64,000 nt of DNA. Origin: an uncultured Bacteroidia bacterium. Lineage in GTDB: Bacteria > Bacteroidota > Bacteroidia > Bacteroidales > F082. Positions 45,268-54,133 of this stretch are shown in pieces. The position numbers and the translations under genes are program-made. The DNA is taken from positions 1-64,000 of the forward strand of contig CACXIM010000006.1 of assembly GCA_902767725.1 (NCBI GenBank), read 5' to 3'. Position 1 is the first letter of the stretch. Every line of letters starts with the position of its first letter. The notes under the pieces were generated by a model that saw nothing but the letters and a program-made list of their open reading frames with translations, was not told the DNA's origin and did not search any database.

Positions 45268-46566
45268 ATGAGCAAGAATCCTATGATATTTCATGGCGAA
45301 TGGTGGGTGCCGGCAGAGGCAGACTTGGATAACCAAGGGCTGTTTCCTATGGTACATAAAGGAATGGAAGCTAAGCACACTGGGACTTTGACGTATTGTG
45401 AAGATAGAGATTCCAAATTGGAATTCTATCATGTTCCAAGTAAATATCAAGCCACATTTTATGACAATAACGAGGTGATGTGGGGAGTGGATGCAAATGG
45501 CCATATTTTTACGCTCTTCAATGTGGTGAGGGAAGGCCCTTTCAATGGAGATTTCACAAATACAGTTTTCAGTGTTGGCTTGATATTGATGGGTGAGCAT
45601 GTGCTATCGATGAAAGAACCTAAATACAATCAGTGCATTGTGCAATTTCCTTATTTAAGGAACTGGGCATTTCATGATAATTTGATCAAAACTCCAAAAG
45701 ATCGCTCACATCCTCAACCAATTATTGACTTAAGTAAATTGGTTACATTGGTTGAAGTCAAGGTTGACAATGCCATTACGTGGGTCTTGCGCGACAAGGT
45801 TGCAGTAAACCGTTCAGTTTATGATTTTAATATCAATCAGCTAACTGAATTTGTGATAGATTCAGATAAGGCTACTCCTGTTGATACGTTTTTGAAACAC
45901 GTAAGAGAGTTTTCTCAGTTTCTTTCTGTCGCGTTGTATGGTGAACAAAGACCCTCTGAAGTAAGACTCTATAGAAAAGCGCAAAATCGTAGCATTCAGC
46001 TTCTGTTTAAGAAAGATAATTCTGTAGATCCACACGCCAATAAATTGATAAAGTTCGACGAATTGAAGGAACAAGTGCCTGCGATGTTAAGGGTATGGCA
46101 CCAGAATTACGACAAGATAGCGCCTATCAGCAGTTATTTGGTGGATTCGCTTCGTAAGAAAAACGAGTTTAGTGTGCCAGATTTCTTGATCATCGCTCAA
46201 GCACTCGATGGCTATCATAAACGCTTCGTAAACAAGAAAAACGGGAAAGACATTAAAAAATACGAAGAACAGATCAAGGTCTTGCTGAACCAATTCAAAG
46301 ATGTTCGAGTAATTCAAGAGTGCAACATTGATCCAGAAGTTTTGAAAGACACTCGTCATAAATATTCGCATCTTTATCCTGACGATGAAAAATCTTCAGC
46401 TGTAGAAGGTGATGAGTTGTATTGGCTGACCGAAAAGTGTAAGATACTATTGACTTGTTGTGTGCTTAATATGATGGGGTTGACAAACGCAGAAATTGAT
46501 TTATGTTGTAACATTCCTATTATTAGGCGGATGTTAGGGTATCTGCCTTTTGCATTTGATGTATAA
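45268..46566 (+). CDS. ApeA-like HEPN-domain anti-phage protein
   Basis: The 432-residue protein has an N-terminal beta-rich region with WWVPAEADLDNQG and GTLTYCEDRDSKLE, typical of ApeA-type defence proteins. A C-terminal HEPN segment contains Arg363 and His368 (RHKYSH), the R-x4-H ribonuclease signature. ApeA proteins block phage growth by cutting RNA, probably when a phage-induced trigger is sensed. The gene is AT-rich, with scars of the hsdS 3' end before and after it. Confidence 0.7.
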   Translation: MSKNPMIFHGEWWVPAEADLDNQGLFPMVHKGMEAKHTGTLTYCEDRDSKLEFYHVPSKYQATFYDNNEVMWGVDANGHIFTLFNVVREGPFNGDFTNTVFSVGLILMGEHVLSMKEPKYNQCIVQFPYLRNWAFHDNLIKTPKDRSHPQPIIDLSKLVTLVEVKVDNAITWVLRDKVAVNRSVYDFNINQLTEFVIDSDKATPVDTFLKHVREFSQFLSVALYGEQRPSEVRLYRKAQNRSIQLLFKKDNSVDPHANKLIKFDELKEQVPAMLRVWHQNYDKIAPISSYLVDSLRKKNEFSVPDFLIIAQALDGYHKRFVNKKNGKDIKKYEEQIKVLLNQFKDVRVIQECNIDPEVLKDTRHKYSHLYPDDEKSSAVEGDELYWLTEKCKILLTCCVLNMMGLTNAEIDLCCNIPIIRRMLGYLPFAFDV

Positions 46567-46597
46567 TATGTAGTTTCGCTGAAAAAGTAGATATAAT

Positions 46598-46626
46598 AAT
46601 GAAGTGTAACGGGAAAAGTGAAAATG
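46598..46626 (+). repeat. hsdS 3'-end scar, copy 3 (degenerate)
   Basis: Aligned to copy 1 with a one-base deletion after position nine, it keeps aatgaagtg, acggg and aaagtgaaa. The deletion breaks the VVTGKVK frame, so this is the oldest-looking copy. Confidence 0.7.
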
Positions 46627-46654
46627 GTGTGAAACTGGTATTTGAAAAATTTAT

Positions 46655-46662
46655 TATTTTTG
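46655..46662 (+). promoter_or_regulatory. -7 promoter box of the ATPase-nuclease pair
   Basis: TATTTTTG matches TAnnTTTG, 30 bases before the ATG at 46692. The pair may therefore be transcribed independently of hsdM. Confidence 0.6.
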
Positions 46663-46691
46663 CAAATTAATATGCTATAATTAGAATAATC

Positions 46692-47972
46692 ATGAAATTG
46701 AAAATCTCAAATCTCGGCCCTATTGATTCGATGGTAATCGATATGTCGAAACCATTTATCCTTTTTGCTGGCGACAATGGAACGGGGAAAACCTATGCTG
46801 CGACATTTCTATATACTTTAATAAAAGTGTTTTCTGTTTCGTTTGATTCTCAATCGGAGAACAATGGAGTAACTATTACACAAAAACAAGAGAGAATTGT
46901 TGAAGGAAAGTTGAATGCGGATGATTTGTATGATTCGTTTTGTGAATTTTTGGATAAAGAACAGAAATGGATTTTGAGGTTCATGAATTTGGATATTAAG
47001 GTAGATTTATTCAAGTGCAAAATTGTTACTACAAAAGAGGAATGGAGAAAAGAATTGTTTCAAAAGTCGGTGTCGATATTTTATGATTACGTTGTAAAAA
47101 AAGCAAATTCTTTTGATTTTCGTGTAAAATTGTTCAGCAACGATGACATTTCTGTTATGCAATCTTACTTGAAAAGGTCGTTGTTTTTTGATGGCATTAT
47201 CGGGGCTAAAATGCTTACGGCAGAACGTAGTGGAATCTATACATTTAGCCGAGAGTTGTCCGCGGGGCGACTTAGAAATCCTGATGAAAGATTAAATATT
47301 CGATATCCAAAGCCAATTGCGGATGGTTTAGCTGATGCAGTGGATGATGTAAGCACAAAGAAGTTCTCCTATTATTCTGATCATCACGAATTTGCCGATG
47401 AGATTGAACAGATAATTTTACATGGGGGTATTACGGTTACAAAAGAAGGGGAAATTAAGTATCATGTTTCTAAAGAAACAGAACTTGGTTTCAACGACTC
47501 ATCCTCTGCTATCAAGACTTTGGCTCCTTTAGTGTTGTATTTACGATATTCCTCAGGCCAATACAATGTTTTGTTTATTGATGAGCCTGAACTAAATCTT
47601 CACCCGAAGAACCAGATCCTTTTGGCGAAAATCTTCGTCAAGATGATTAATGCTGGTCTTCGTTTGGTTATCAGTACCCATAGTGACTATATCATTCGTG
47701 AAATCAACAATATGATTATGGTTGATGGACTGAACAAGGCAGGCGATAAGATTTTTACAAACAAGGGATATGATGAAAGTCTTTGTTTGTCACAAGACAA
47801 GTTTGCCCCTTATTTGTTCCAGAAGGGCAATAATGGCAAAGTGAAAGTGGAGCCGCTTGAAGTGGACAGATACGGATTCAATATGCCTTCCATTGACGAG
47901 GCCATCAATAGCCAAAACGATGTGACGAATACCTTCTATGAAGTTTTGAAGTATGATCACCCAAATAACTGA
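46692..47972 (+). CDS. AAA-type ATPase of an ATPase-nuclease defence pair
   Basis: The 426-residue protein has an SMC/ABC-like ATP site: Walker A GDNGTGKT at 27-34, Walker B LFIDEPELNLHP with Asp297 and Glu298, and a switch His in ISTHSDY. This matches the AAA15/AAA21-type ATPases in OLD-family and related defence systems. It has no Toprim domain. The next gene begins 3 bases later and encodes a candidate nuclease, so the two likely work as one system. The AT-rich composition and position between hsdS scars and hsdR suggest horizontal acquisition. Confidence 0.78.
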   Translation: MKLKISNLGPIDSMVIDMSKPFILFAGDNGTGKTYAATFLYTLIKVFSVSFDSQSENNGVTITQKQERIVEGKLNADDLYDSFCEFLDKEQKWILRFMNLDIKVDLFKCKIVTTKEEWRKELFQKSVSIFYDYVVKKANSFDFRVKLFSNDDISVMQSYLKRSLFFDGIIGAKMLTAERSGIYTFSRELSAGRLRNPDERLNIRYPKPIADGLADAVDDVSTKKFSYYSDHHEFADEIEQIILHGGITVTKEGEIKYHVSKETELGFNDSSSAIKTLAPLVLYLRYSSGQYNVLFIDEPELNLHPKNQILLAKIFVKMINAGLRLVISTHSDYIIREINNMIMVDGLNKAGDKIFTNKGYDESLCLSQDKFAPYLFQKGNNGKVKVEPLEVDRYGFNMPSIDEAINSQNDVTNTFYEVLKYDHPNN

Positions 47973-47975
47973 GTT

Positions 47976-48560
47976 ATGGAATACATAGATTATTTTGAGT
48001 GGATTCTTAACTCGGACTTCCTGCAAAAAGGGGATGAAGCATTGACAATGGTTGAGCCTTCCGATTTGTTGCATGAAGAGCAACGGGTGGACATTAAAAA
48101 TGATACTCGGTCTATTTTGGATATGAAACTTTATTGTTTCAATACCGCGGACAAAAATGTGAATAATCTGTTCCCTTTTTTCAATCAGAGAAGTGTTGAG
48201 CCTAAGGCACCAGAAGGATTAAACCGTTTTTGTGACTATATATTATTAGTACAGCACATTAAAGGATTGTTTGTGTTCTTTCTAGAAATGAAGCGTGGTG
48301 ATAATGATGGTGCAGATAAACAAATAGAGGCATCATGTACTTTTTTTGATTTCATTTTGCAATCGGCGGAGCGTATAAGAGAGGAAAATGGACTTCCAGA
48401 TTTTGATTCGAATAAAGTTCAGTTTCGTAGAATTATCATCAAAGAAGAGAGAAGTAATAAGAGAATGACCAAGGACAATGAAGTGGAAAACTTTGATTTG
48501 GAGGCCGTGAATCTTCACAAATGCCATTCTGAATTTCGTCCTGTTGCTTATTGCAGATGA
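47976..48560 (+). CDS. Candidate PD-(D/E)XK nuclease partner of the upstream ATPase
   Basis: The 194-residue protein has Asp87 (FCDYILLV), Glu104 and Lys106 (FFLEMKRG), followed by a helix with a Gln and Ser/Thr (ADKQIEAS), the spacing of a PD-(D/E)XK nuclease. The region from 70 to 130 is the core. No other domain is recognised. Its stop overlaps the hsdR start (ATGA), so it may be translated together with hsdR. I do not know of this exact two-gene pairing by name. Confidence 0.65.
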   Translation: MEYIDYFEWILNSDFLQKGDEALTMVEPSDLLHEEQRVDIKNDTRSILDMKLYCFNTADKNVNNLFPFFNQRSVEPKAPEGLNRFCDYILLVQHIKGLFVFFLEMKRGDNDGADKQIEASCTFFDFILQSAERIREENGLPDFDSNKVQFRRIIIKEERSNKRMTKDNEVENFDLEAVNLHKCHSEFRPVAYCR

Positions 48561-51500
48561 ATTTGAAGCTAATGATGAACTTATCTCAAACCAACGAACA
48601 AGCCTTCGAGGCACTGATAGAGAAAGCCCTTGTAGGCAGCACCCACGAGGAACGCACGGCAAGCGGGCAGAACGACGTGGAAGCCCAGTCGCCCAACTTG
48701 CAACAATACTATTGGGGCCAGCCCAAGGACATGGACAAGAAACTGGCCATCGACCTGCGAAGGCTGTGGGCTTTCCTTGAGAGCACGCAAAACGATGTGC
48801 TGAAAGAACACAAAGGCAAGGACCTGAAAAGCGAACTGCCCAAGCGCATCTCGAAGGACATCGAGACCTTCGGCGTCATCAAGGTGCTGCGCGAAGGCGT
48901 GGATGTGGACAACATCCATCTTTCGCTGTTCTACCCCAAACCCTCGGCAGCCGACAGCGAGACCTCTAAGCTGAAATACGCCCAAAACCAGTTCTCGCTC
49001 ACCCGCCAGCAGACGTTCTCGGTCGCCAACCCAGGGCTGGAAATCGACATGGTGCTGTTCGTCAACGGTTTGCCTGTCTTCACCTTCGAGCTGAAGAACC
49101 CATGGACACACCAAACCGCCAAATACGATGGGCAAAAGCAATACAAGTCAACGGAACGTAACCCCAAAGAGACTTTGCTCAATTTCGGACGTTGCCTCGC
49201 CCATTTCACCATGGACAAGGACGAGGTGTTTTTCACTACACGTCTCAACCTCGACAAGACCTATTTCATGCCTTTCAACAAGGGCCTGCCCAATGGCCAG
49301 GGCGCGGGCAATCCCGTGAACGCCGAGGGTGGCTACAAGACCTCGTATATGTGGGAACAAATCCTGCAAAAGGACACTGTGGCCGACATCATCATGAACT
49401 ACGTCTGCTTCGACTACGACGAGGCCAAGACCCAGAAGAAGGTGCCCCACATCATGAAGAACGCCAAGAAGCTGATCTTCCCTCGCTATCATCAGCTGGA
49501 TGTGGTAAGCAAATTGGTCGACGATGTGGCGGAAATGGGAGTGGGGAAGACCTACCTTATCGAGCATTCTGCCGGTTCGGGTAAGTCTAACTCGCTCACT
49601 TGGCTGGCTTACAAACTCATCAAAACCTGTCCTAATACGATGGAGGCGGTGAGAGCCAAAGCGGTGGATGCACCGTTGTTCAACTCCGTCATCGTGGTCA
49701 CCGACCGCCGCCTGCTCGACAAGCAGATCTCCGACAACATCAAGATGTTCGGGCAAAGTGCCAAAATCGTGGCTCATGCCGACACCTCGAAGGATTTGAA
49801 GGAAGCCATTGAGAACAACAAGCGCATCATCATCACCACGATACAGAAGTTCCCCTTTATCTGCGACGCCATCAGCGATGTGAGCGACCACAACTTTGCC
49901 GTCATCATCGACGAGGCGCATAGCTCGCAGAGTGGCATCGCTGCCGACAAACTCAACGCCACGGTGCAAAAAGACGCCGACACCGACGGCAGCGACACCG
50001 ATGCCTTGTTGGAGAAACTGATGAAAGACCGCAAGATGAGCACCAACTGCTCCTATTTTGCCTTCACGGCCACACCGAAGAGGGAGACGCTGGAACGTTT
50101 TGGCAGCGAGGATGCCGAAGGCAAGTTCCACCCGTACCATCTCTACAGCATGAAGCAGGCCATCGAGGAAGGCTTCATCCTTGACGTGCTGACCAACTAC
50201 ACCACTTATCGTAGCTATTATGAACTCACCAAGAGCATCGAGGATAATCCGGAATACAACAACGAGCGTGCCCAGAAGAAGTTGCGTGGCGCTGTTGAAC
50301 GCGACCCGAAGACCATCGCGGCCAAGGCCGATGTGATGCTGACCCATTTCGACGCCAAGGTGTTCCGAAGCCATAAGCTGAAAGGTAAGGCCAAGGCCAT
50401 GGTGGTGACCAAGGACATTGAATGCGCCATCAAGTATTATCAGGCGCTGAATCGAATTGTGGTGGACAAAGAGTTGCCCTACAAGATCCTGATTGCCTTC
50501 AGTGGCGAGAAGCGCCTTCAGCAACAAGAGGCCTCGATCTATCCCATCACGGAGAAACTGTATGGCTCAATCGCTGCCGAAGAAAGCGGGAATGCTTGGT
50601 ATGACTATACCGAAGCGGGCATGAATGGCTTCCCCGACACGCAGACGGCCGAGAAATTCGATTCCGACGACTACCGCATTTTGGTGGTGGCCAACAAATA
50701 CCTGACCGGCTTTGATCAACCCAAGCTCTGCGCCATGTATGTCGACAAACCTTTGGCTGGCGTGTTGGCGGTTCAGGCCTTGTCGCGTCTCAACCGTTCT
50801 GCTCCCGACTTGGGCAAGTTGAGTGAGGATCTGTTTATTCTTGATTTCTACAACACCCAAGACGACATCAAGGCGGCTTTCGACCCGTTCTACACCTCCA
50901 CGACTTTGTCGGAAGCCACGGATGTCAATATCCTACATGAGTTGAAGAACACTTTGCTCTCGTTTGGCGTATTCGATATGGATGAGGTTGACGCATTCAT
51001 CGGTTTATACATCCATGGTGCCACTGCCGACCAATGGGCACCCATCATTGATGCCGCCGCCGACCGTTTCAACTTTGATATCGATTGGCCCGAAAACGGC
51101 AAGGCCGATTTCAAGATGAAGTGCAAGCAGTTCGTGAAGATCTATTCGCGGGTGGCGGCTATCATGCCTTTCGAGATGAAGGACTGGGAAAAGCTCTTCT
51201 GGTTCTTGCGTTATCTCATTCCGGGCCTACACATCGCCGGCCCTGACATTGACAGCTTGAAAGACTTGTTGGATTCGGTGGATCTGAACACCTACGGCCT
51301 TCGTCGCACCGCGTTGAACGAGTCCATCGCCTTGGATACTGGCGAGACCACCATCGACCCATTGAAACCAACCATGGTCAATGCGGGAGTGGTAGAAGAG
51401 GACAAAGACCCGCTGGATGAAATCCTTAAAGAGTTCAACAACCGTTGGTTCAACGGCTGGGAGGCCACCCCCGACGACCAGAAAATGAAATTGGTCAGCG

Positions 51501-51730
51501 TCGCACAAGCTGTCGCCGCCGATGAGGATTACCAGACCTTGGTGGTGGGCAATCCTGACCAGCAGGCCGTTGATGACCTTATGATAACCATCATCGACAA
51601 GATTATGAGGAAGAAACGCAAAGGCGACAACTCATTGTACAAGGAGTACCAGCAAAACGAAGGCTTTAAGGCCGACTTCCGAAGTGTCATCACAAGGATG
51701 TTGGGCGACTTGGATTATTTGCAGGCATAG
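48557..51730 (+). CDS. hsdR: Type I restriction endonuclease subunit HsdR
   Basis: This 1057-residue protein begins at the ATG at 48557, overlapping the previous stop as ATGA; an in-frame TTG at 48551 is less likely. Near residue 170 the nuclease motif DMVLFVNGLPVFTFELK is complete (D...ExK). The helicase motor has SAGSGKS from about 338, DEAH from 452, SAT-like FTATPKR, and VVANKYLTGFDQP and QALSRLNR as motifs V and VI. Gene composition shifts sharply to GC-rich at the junction, so hsdR belongs with hsdM to the older operon. Confidence 0.94.
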   Translation: MNLKLMMNLSQTNEQAFEALIEKALVGSTHEERTASGQNDVEAQSPNLQQYYWGQPKDMDKKLAIDLRRLWAFLESTQNDVLKEHKGKDLKSELPKRISKDIETFGVIKVLREGVDVDNIHLSLFYPKPSAADSETSKLKYAQNQFSLTRQQTFSVANPGLEIDMVLFVNGLPVFTFELKNPWTHQTAKYDGQKQYKSTERNPKETLLNFGRCLAHFTMDKDEVFFTTRLNLDKTYFMPFNKGLPNGQGAGNPVNAEGGYKTSYMWEQILQKDTVADIIMNYVCFDYDEAKTQKKVPHIMKNAKKLIFPRYHQLDVVSKLVDDVAEMGVGKTYLIEHSAGSGKSNSLTWLAYKLIKTCPNTMEAVRAKAVDAPLFNSVIVVTDRRLLDKQISDNIKMFGQSAKIVAHADTSKDLKEAIENNKRIIITTIQKFPFICDAISDVSDHNFAVIIDEAHSSQSGIAADKLNATVQKDADTDGSDTDALLEKLMKDRKMSTNCSYFAFTATPKRETLERFGSEDAEGKFHPYHLYSMKQAIEEGFILDVLTNYTTYRSYYELTKSIEDNPEYNNERAQKKLRGAVERDPKTIAAKADVMLTHFDAKVFRSHKLKGKAKAMVVTKDIECAIKYYQALNRIVVDKELPYKILIAFSGEKRLQQQEASIYPITEKLYGSIAAEESGNAWYDYTEAGMNGFPDTQTAEKFDSDDYRILVVANKYLTGFDQPKLCAMYVDKPLAGVLAVQALSRLNRSAPDLGKLSEDLFILDFYNTQDDIKAAFDPFYTSTTLSEATDVNILHELKNTLLSFGVFDMDEVDAFIGLYIHGATADQWAPIIDAAADRFNFDIDWPENGKADFKMKCKQFVKIYSRVAAIMPFEMKDWEKLFWFLRYLIPGLHIAGPDIDSLKDLLDSVDLNTYGLRRTALNESIALDTGETTIDPLKPTMVNAGVVEEDKDPLDEILKEFNNRWFNGWEATPDDQKMKLVSVAQAVAADEDYQTLVVGNPDQQAVDDLMITIIDKIMRKKRKGDNSLYKEYQQNEGFKADFRSVITRMLGDLDYLQA

Positions 51731-51762
51731 AAGTAAGTGAAAGTCTTGAAGTGACAATGGAG

Positions 51763-51770
51763 TATCTTTG
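51763..51770 (+). promoter_or_regulatory. -7 promoter box of the DUF1294 gene
   Basis: TATCTTTG matches TAnnTTTG, and the expected transcription start lies about 10 bases before the TTG start codon at 51788. Confidence 0.65.
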
Positions 51771-51787
51771 CACCCAATAAGCCTCTA

Positions 51788-52102
51788 TTGCTAAAACCCA
51801 TAATCAAGAAAAAAAAACGAACTTTGCATATCATCTTAATCATCTATATCATCCTCATCAATCTTGTTGGCTTTTTCCTTTATGGCCTCGACAAGGCGAA
51901 GGCGAAGCGCAAGGGCGGCCGCATCCCTGAGCGGACGTTGCTTTGGGTGGCACGCCTGGGTGGGGGAGCGGGCTGCTGGCTGGGCATGGCGTTCTTCAGG
52001 CATAAGACCAAGCATATCCGCTTTAAGATACTTGTCCCGCTTTGGACGATTGTCTGGACAGTAGGGGTGGTGCTGCTATTTCTGAAAATGCCGCAGCCAT
52101 AG
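51788..52102 (+). CDS. DUF1294 small membrane protein
   Basis: The 104-residue protein uses a TTG start; no ATG lies before the conserved region. It has two membrane helices (IILIIYIILINLVGFFLYG and LVPLWTIVWTVGVVLLFL) and between them the DUF1294 signature, DKAKAK..GRIPERTLL...GG..G...GM...RHKT. Function is unknown. Its last dozen bases form the start of the dispersed repeat at 52091. Confidence 0.82.
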   Translation: MLKPIIKKKKRTLHIILIIYIILINLVGFFLYGLDKAKAKRKGGRIPERTLLWVARLGGGAGCWLGMAFFRHKTKHIRFKILVPLWTIVWTVGVVLLFLKMPQP

Positions 52103-52211
52103 ATGCCCGCCCGCGCATCAGCTAGCGCCGGCATGACATGGCTGCTGAATCCAGCCCCGAAGGGGCGACAGCTACCACGGAGGCAGGCAATGTGAACCCT
52201 TGCCGACAAAA
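52091..52211 (+). repeat. Two-module dispersed intergenic repeat (order A then B)
   Basis: Module A (52091-52146) begins ccgcagccatagat and ends catgacatggctgct. Module B (52145-52211) contains agccccgaaggggcgacagc, ggaggcagg and tgtgaacccttgccgacaaa. It is the same pair as at 37890-38030, where the two modules have the opposite relative order and strand. Confidence 0.75.
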
Positions 52212-52347
52212 TGAAAGGCAAATGCAGCGTTGGCATGATATGGTGGCAAGTTACACAGGACTGATAACGTGTTTGTTGCGCTGTTTTAGGAATGTGGTAC
52301 GATTGTTGCAGGAAGAAAGACGAACCTAATAAAAACAATTGAGCATT

Positions 52348-52545
52348 ATGTGGATCATCATCGCATCAATACTTGTAGCCTTGGTCACCATCGCCATCAT
52401 GGTGATCAAAGCCACTGGACGTCCTATCATGAACAAACCCACCTGGAAGGGTGGGATTATCTCCTTCCTGGTGGGATTGCTTCCTATCTATCTACTGCTC
52501 TGCCTCTTCGGTGTCATGGGTGTGGAACGCGAGGAGGAGTTCTGA
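52348..52545 (+). CDS. Small two-helix membrane protein
   Basis: The 65-residue product from the ATG at 52348 (an in-frame TTG nine bases earlier is possible) has two hydrophobic helices, MWIIIASILVALVTIAIMVI and GGIISFLVGLLPIYLLLCLFG, joined by a short basic loop and followed by a Glu-rich tail. No family is recognised. It converges with the SPFH gene, with 3 bases between stops. Confidence 0.55.
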   Translation: MWIIIASILVALVTIAIMVIKATGRPIMNKPTWKGGIISFLVGLLPIYLLLCLFGVMGVEREEEF

Positions 52546-52548
52546 CGC

Positions 52549-53367
52549 TTACTTCAAATCGATGAAAGGCACTGAGTTGCCCAGCATGTACTGCGGCATC
52601 TTGCCATCCCATTTCTGCACGGCTTCGTAGTTCACCAGCTTGGGGTTGCTCTCCAAGGCAGCCGCCTTGATGCTCATGGCCTCGGCTTCGGCTTGGGCCT
52701 TGATTTTGGTTTGCTTGGCCTGCTCTTCCACTTGGATGGTGACATTCTTGGCCTTCAGTGCGTTCTGCTCAGCCACCTGCTTCTCCTTGATGGCGGTCTC
52801 GAAGTCGTCGTCGAAGTCGATGTTAGTGATTTGGAATTGGACATTCATGAAATAGTTGCTGTCCAAAGTCTGACGCAGTGATGCTTCTATCTCACGACGG
52901 ACGGCGTCACGGTTTTCAACGATTTCCGTTGCCGCAAAATTTCCAAAGCTTTGTTTCATGGCCGAGCGGATGAAGGGCACTACGATGCGGTTGTGGTAGT
53001 CGTCGCCCACGTTCTTCATCAGCTTGCTGACGTTTTCGCGTACCAGATCATAGTTGATGGTATATTCCACCTCAGAAGTCTGAACGTCACGGGTGTAGCT
53101 GTTTTCTTTTCCGTCGAATTTCTTTTGTTGAACGTTCACGCGCTTGATGGTTTGGATGAAAGGAATCTTCATGTGCAGACCGTCTTGGATCACGTCGTCG
53201 CTCATCTTGCCGAAGGTGGAGAGCACACCGCGTTCCGTCGAGCGGATGGTGTAGAACGAGGAGAAGAACACTAGGATTGCGAATAGTGCCACTACGCCCC
53301 ATGCGATGTAGCGTCCGACTTTTTTCTTGTTTGGGTTGATGTTGATGTTAGTGTAAGATTGAGCCAT
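52549..53367 (-). CDS. SPFH/prohibitin-family membrane protein
   Basis: The 272-residue protein is started at the ATG at 53367, which gives MAQSYTNININPNKKKVGRY before the membrane helix YIAWGVVALFAILVFFSSF; a 15-residue extension upstream is unlikely. The SPFH domain follows (STERGVLSTFGKMSDDVIQDGLHMKIPF), then a helical stalk rich in Ala, Glu and Lys (AEQNALKAKNVTIQVEEQAKQT). Prohibitin-like proteins form ring scaffolds in the inner membrane and often regulate FtsH-type proteases. Confidence 0.88.
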   Translation of the reverse strand: MAQSYTNININPNKKKVGRYIAWGVVALFAILVFFSSFYTIRSTERGVLSTFGKMSDDVIQDGLHMKIPFIQTIKRVNVQQKKFDGKENSYTRDVQTSEVEYTINYDLVRENVSKLMKNVGDDYHNRIVVPFIRSAMKQSFGNFAATEIVENRDAVRREIEASLRQTLDSNYFMNVQFQITNIDFDDDFETAIKEKQVAEQNALKAKNVTIQVEEQAKQTKIKAQAEAEAMSIKAAALESNPKLVNYEAVQKWDGKMPQYMLGNSVPFIDLK

Positions 53368-53425
53368 TTTTCTATCGTTTTGTTTTGTACAATTGTTTGG
53401 GCAAAAATACACATTAATTTTGATA

Positions 53426-53457
53426 TTGCCACTGATTTGGAATTATTTGTATTTTTG
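53426..53457 (+). promoter_or_regulatory. Promoter of the lipoprotein pair
   Basis: TATTTTTG at 53450-53457 is a -7 box with TTG at 53426-53428 as -33 at 21 bases. The transcript would start near 53464, ahead of the ATG at 53483, ruling out the longer upstream frame. Confidence 0.6.
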
Positions 53458-53482
53458 CCATGAAAACCAAAAATATAACGCT

Positions 53483-54133
53483 ATGATAAAGAAGAAAAAC
53501 CTTTTTGGACCCTTTCCCGCTTTACTTATCCTGGGAGCTATGATGTTGTATTTTACGTCATGTAAAGAAGAGCCTCTCCCAACCCCACTCATCCACCTTG
53601 GGGATATTCCCGAGGAGTATCTGGCCACTGTTCCGTATCAGAATGGCGATGTCGTCAAGATGATGCATGAAAGCAGTAAGCTTGTCATCAATTACCGAGT
53701 AGAGAGAAGTAGATTTCATAATATGGATGAGCCTGTTGGAGAAGATTATGATTATCAGGTTGATTTTACCCATTTAAAGCCTGACTATCCTACCTTTGAT
53801 ATGCGCATTACGTTGACAGCCGAATATAAGAAGTATGAACTTGAAGGTGAGGAGGATCCAAAAACAGGCCATATCATGCTGAAAGAGAGTTCTACAGACA
53901 TTCCATTTATCAATACAGACGCTACAGGTTGTACTGTGCTGGATTCTCTCGAAGTGAATGGACATATATATTATGATGTGTTCAAATTGGATTGCAGGCA
54001 TTATGAATTTCCCCCAGATTATGAGATTCAAGCTCATTCAATTTATACATCCACTTGCTATTACAACTATGCGAAAGGCATTATTGGCGTAGAATTGTCT
54101 AACGGTGAAAAATATTGGCTCTATGAAGAATAA
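53483..54133 (+). CDS. Hypothetical lipoprotein, first of a paralogous pair
   Basis: The 216-residue protein starts MIKKKNLFGPFPALLILGAMMLYFTSC, a lipoprotein signal with Cys of the lipobox as residue 27. Residues 28-216 look beta-rich. It shares with the next product the motif EVNGxxYxDV and a beta-rich end, so the pair arose by duplication. Surface export cannot be told; the residues after Cys (KEEPLP) are acidic, in line with lipoprotein surface-export signals of Bacteroidota. Function unknown. Confidence 0.7.
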   Translation: MIKKKNLFGPFPALLILGAMMLYFTSCKEEPLPTPLIHLGDIPEEYLATVPYQNGDVVKMMHESSKLVINYRVERSRFHNMDEPVGEDYDYQVDFTHLKPDYPTFDMRITLTAEYKKYELEGEEDPKTGHIMLKESSTDIPFINTDATGCTVLDSLEVNGHIYYDVFKLDCRHYEFPPDYEIQAHSIYTSTCYYNYAKGIIGVELSNGEKYWLYEE

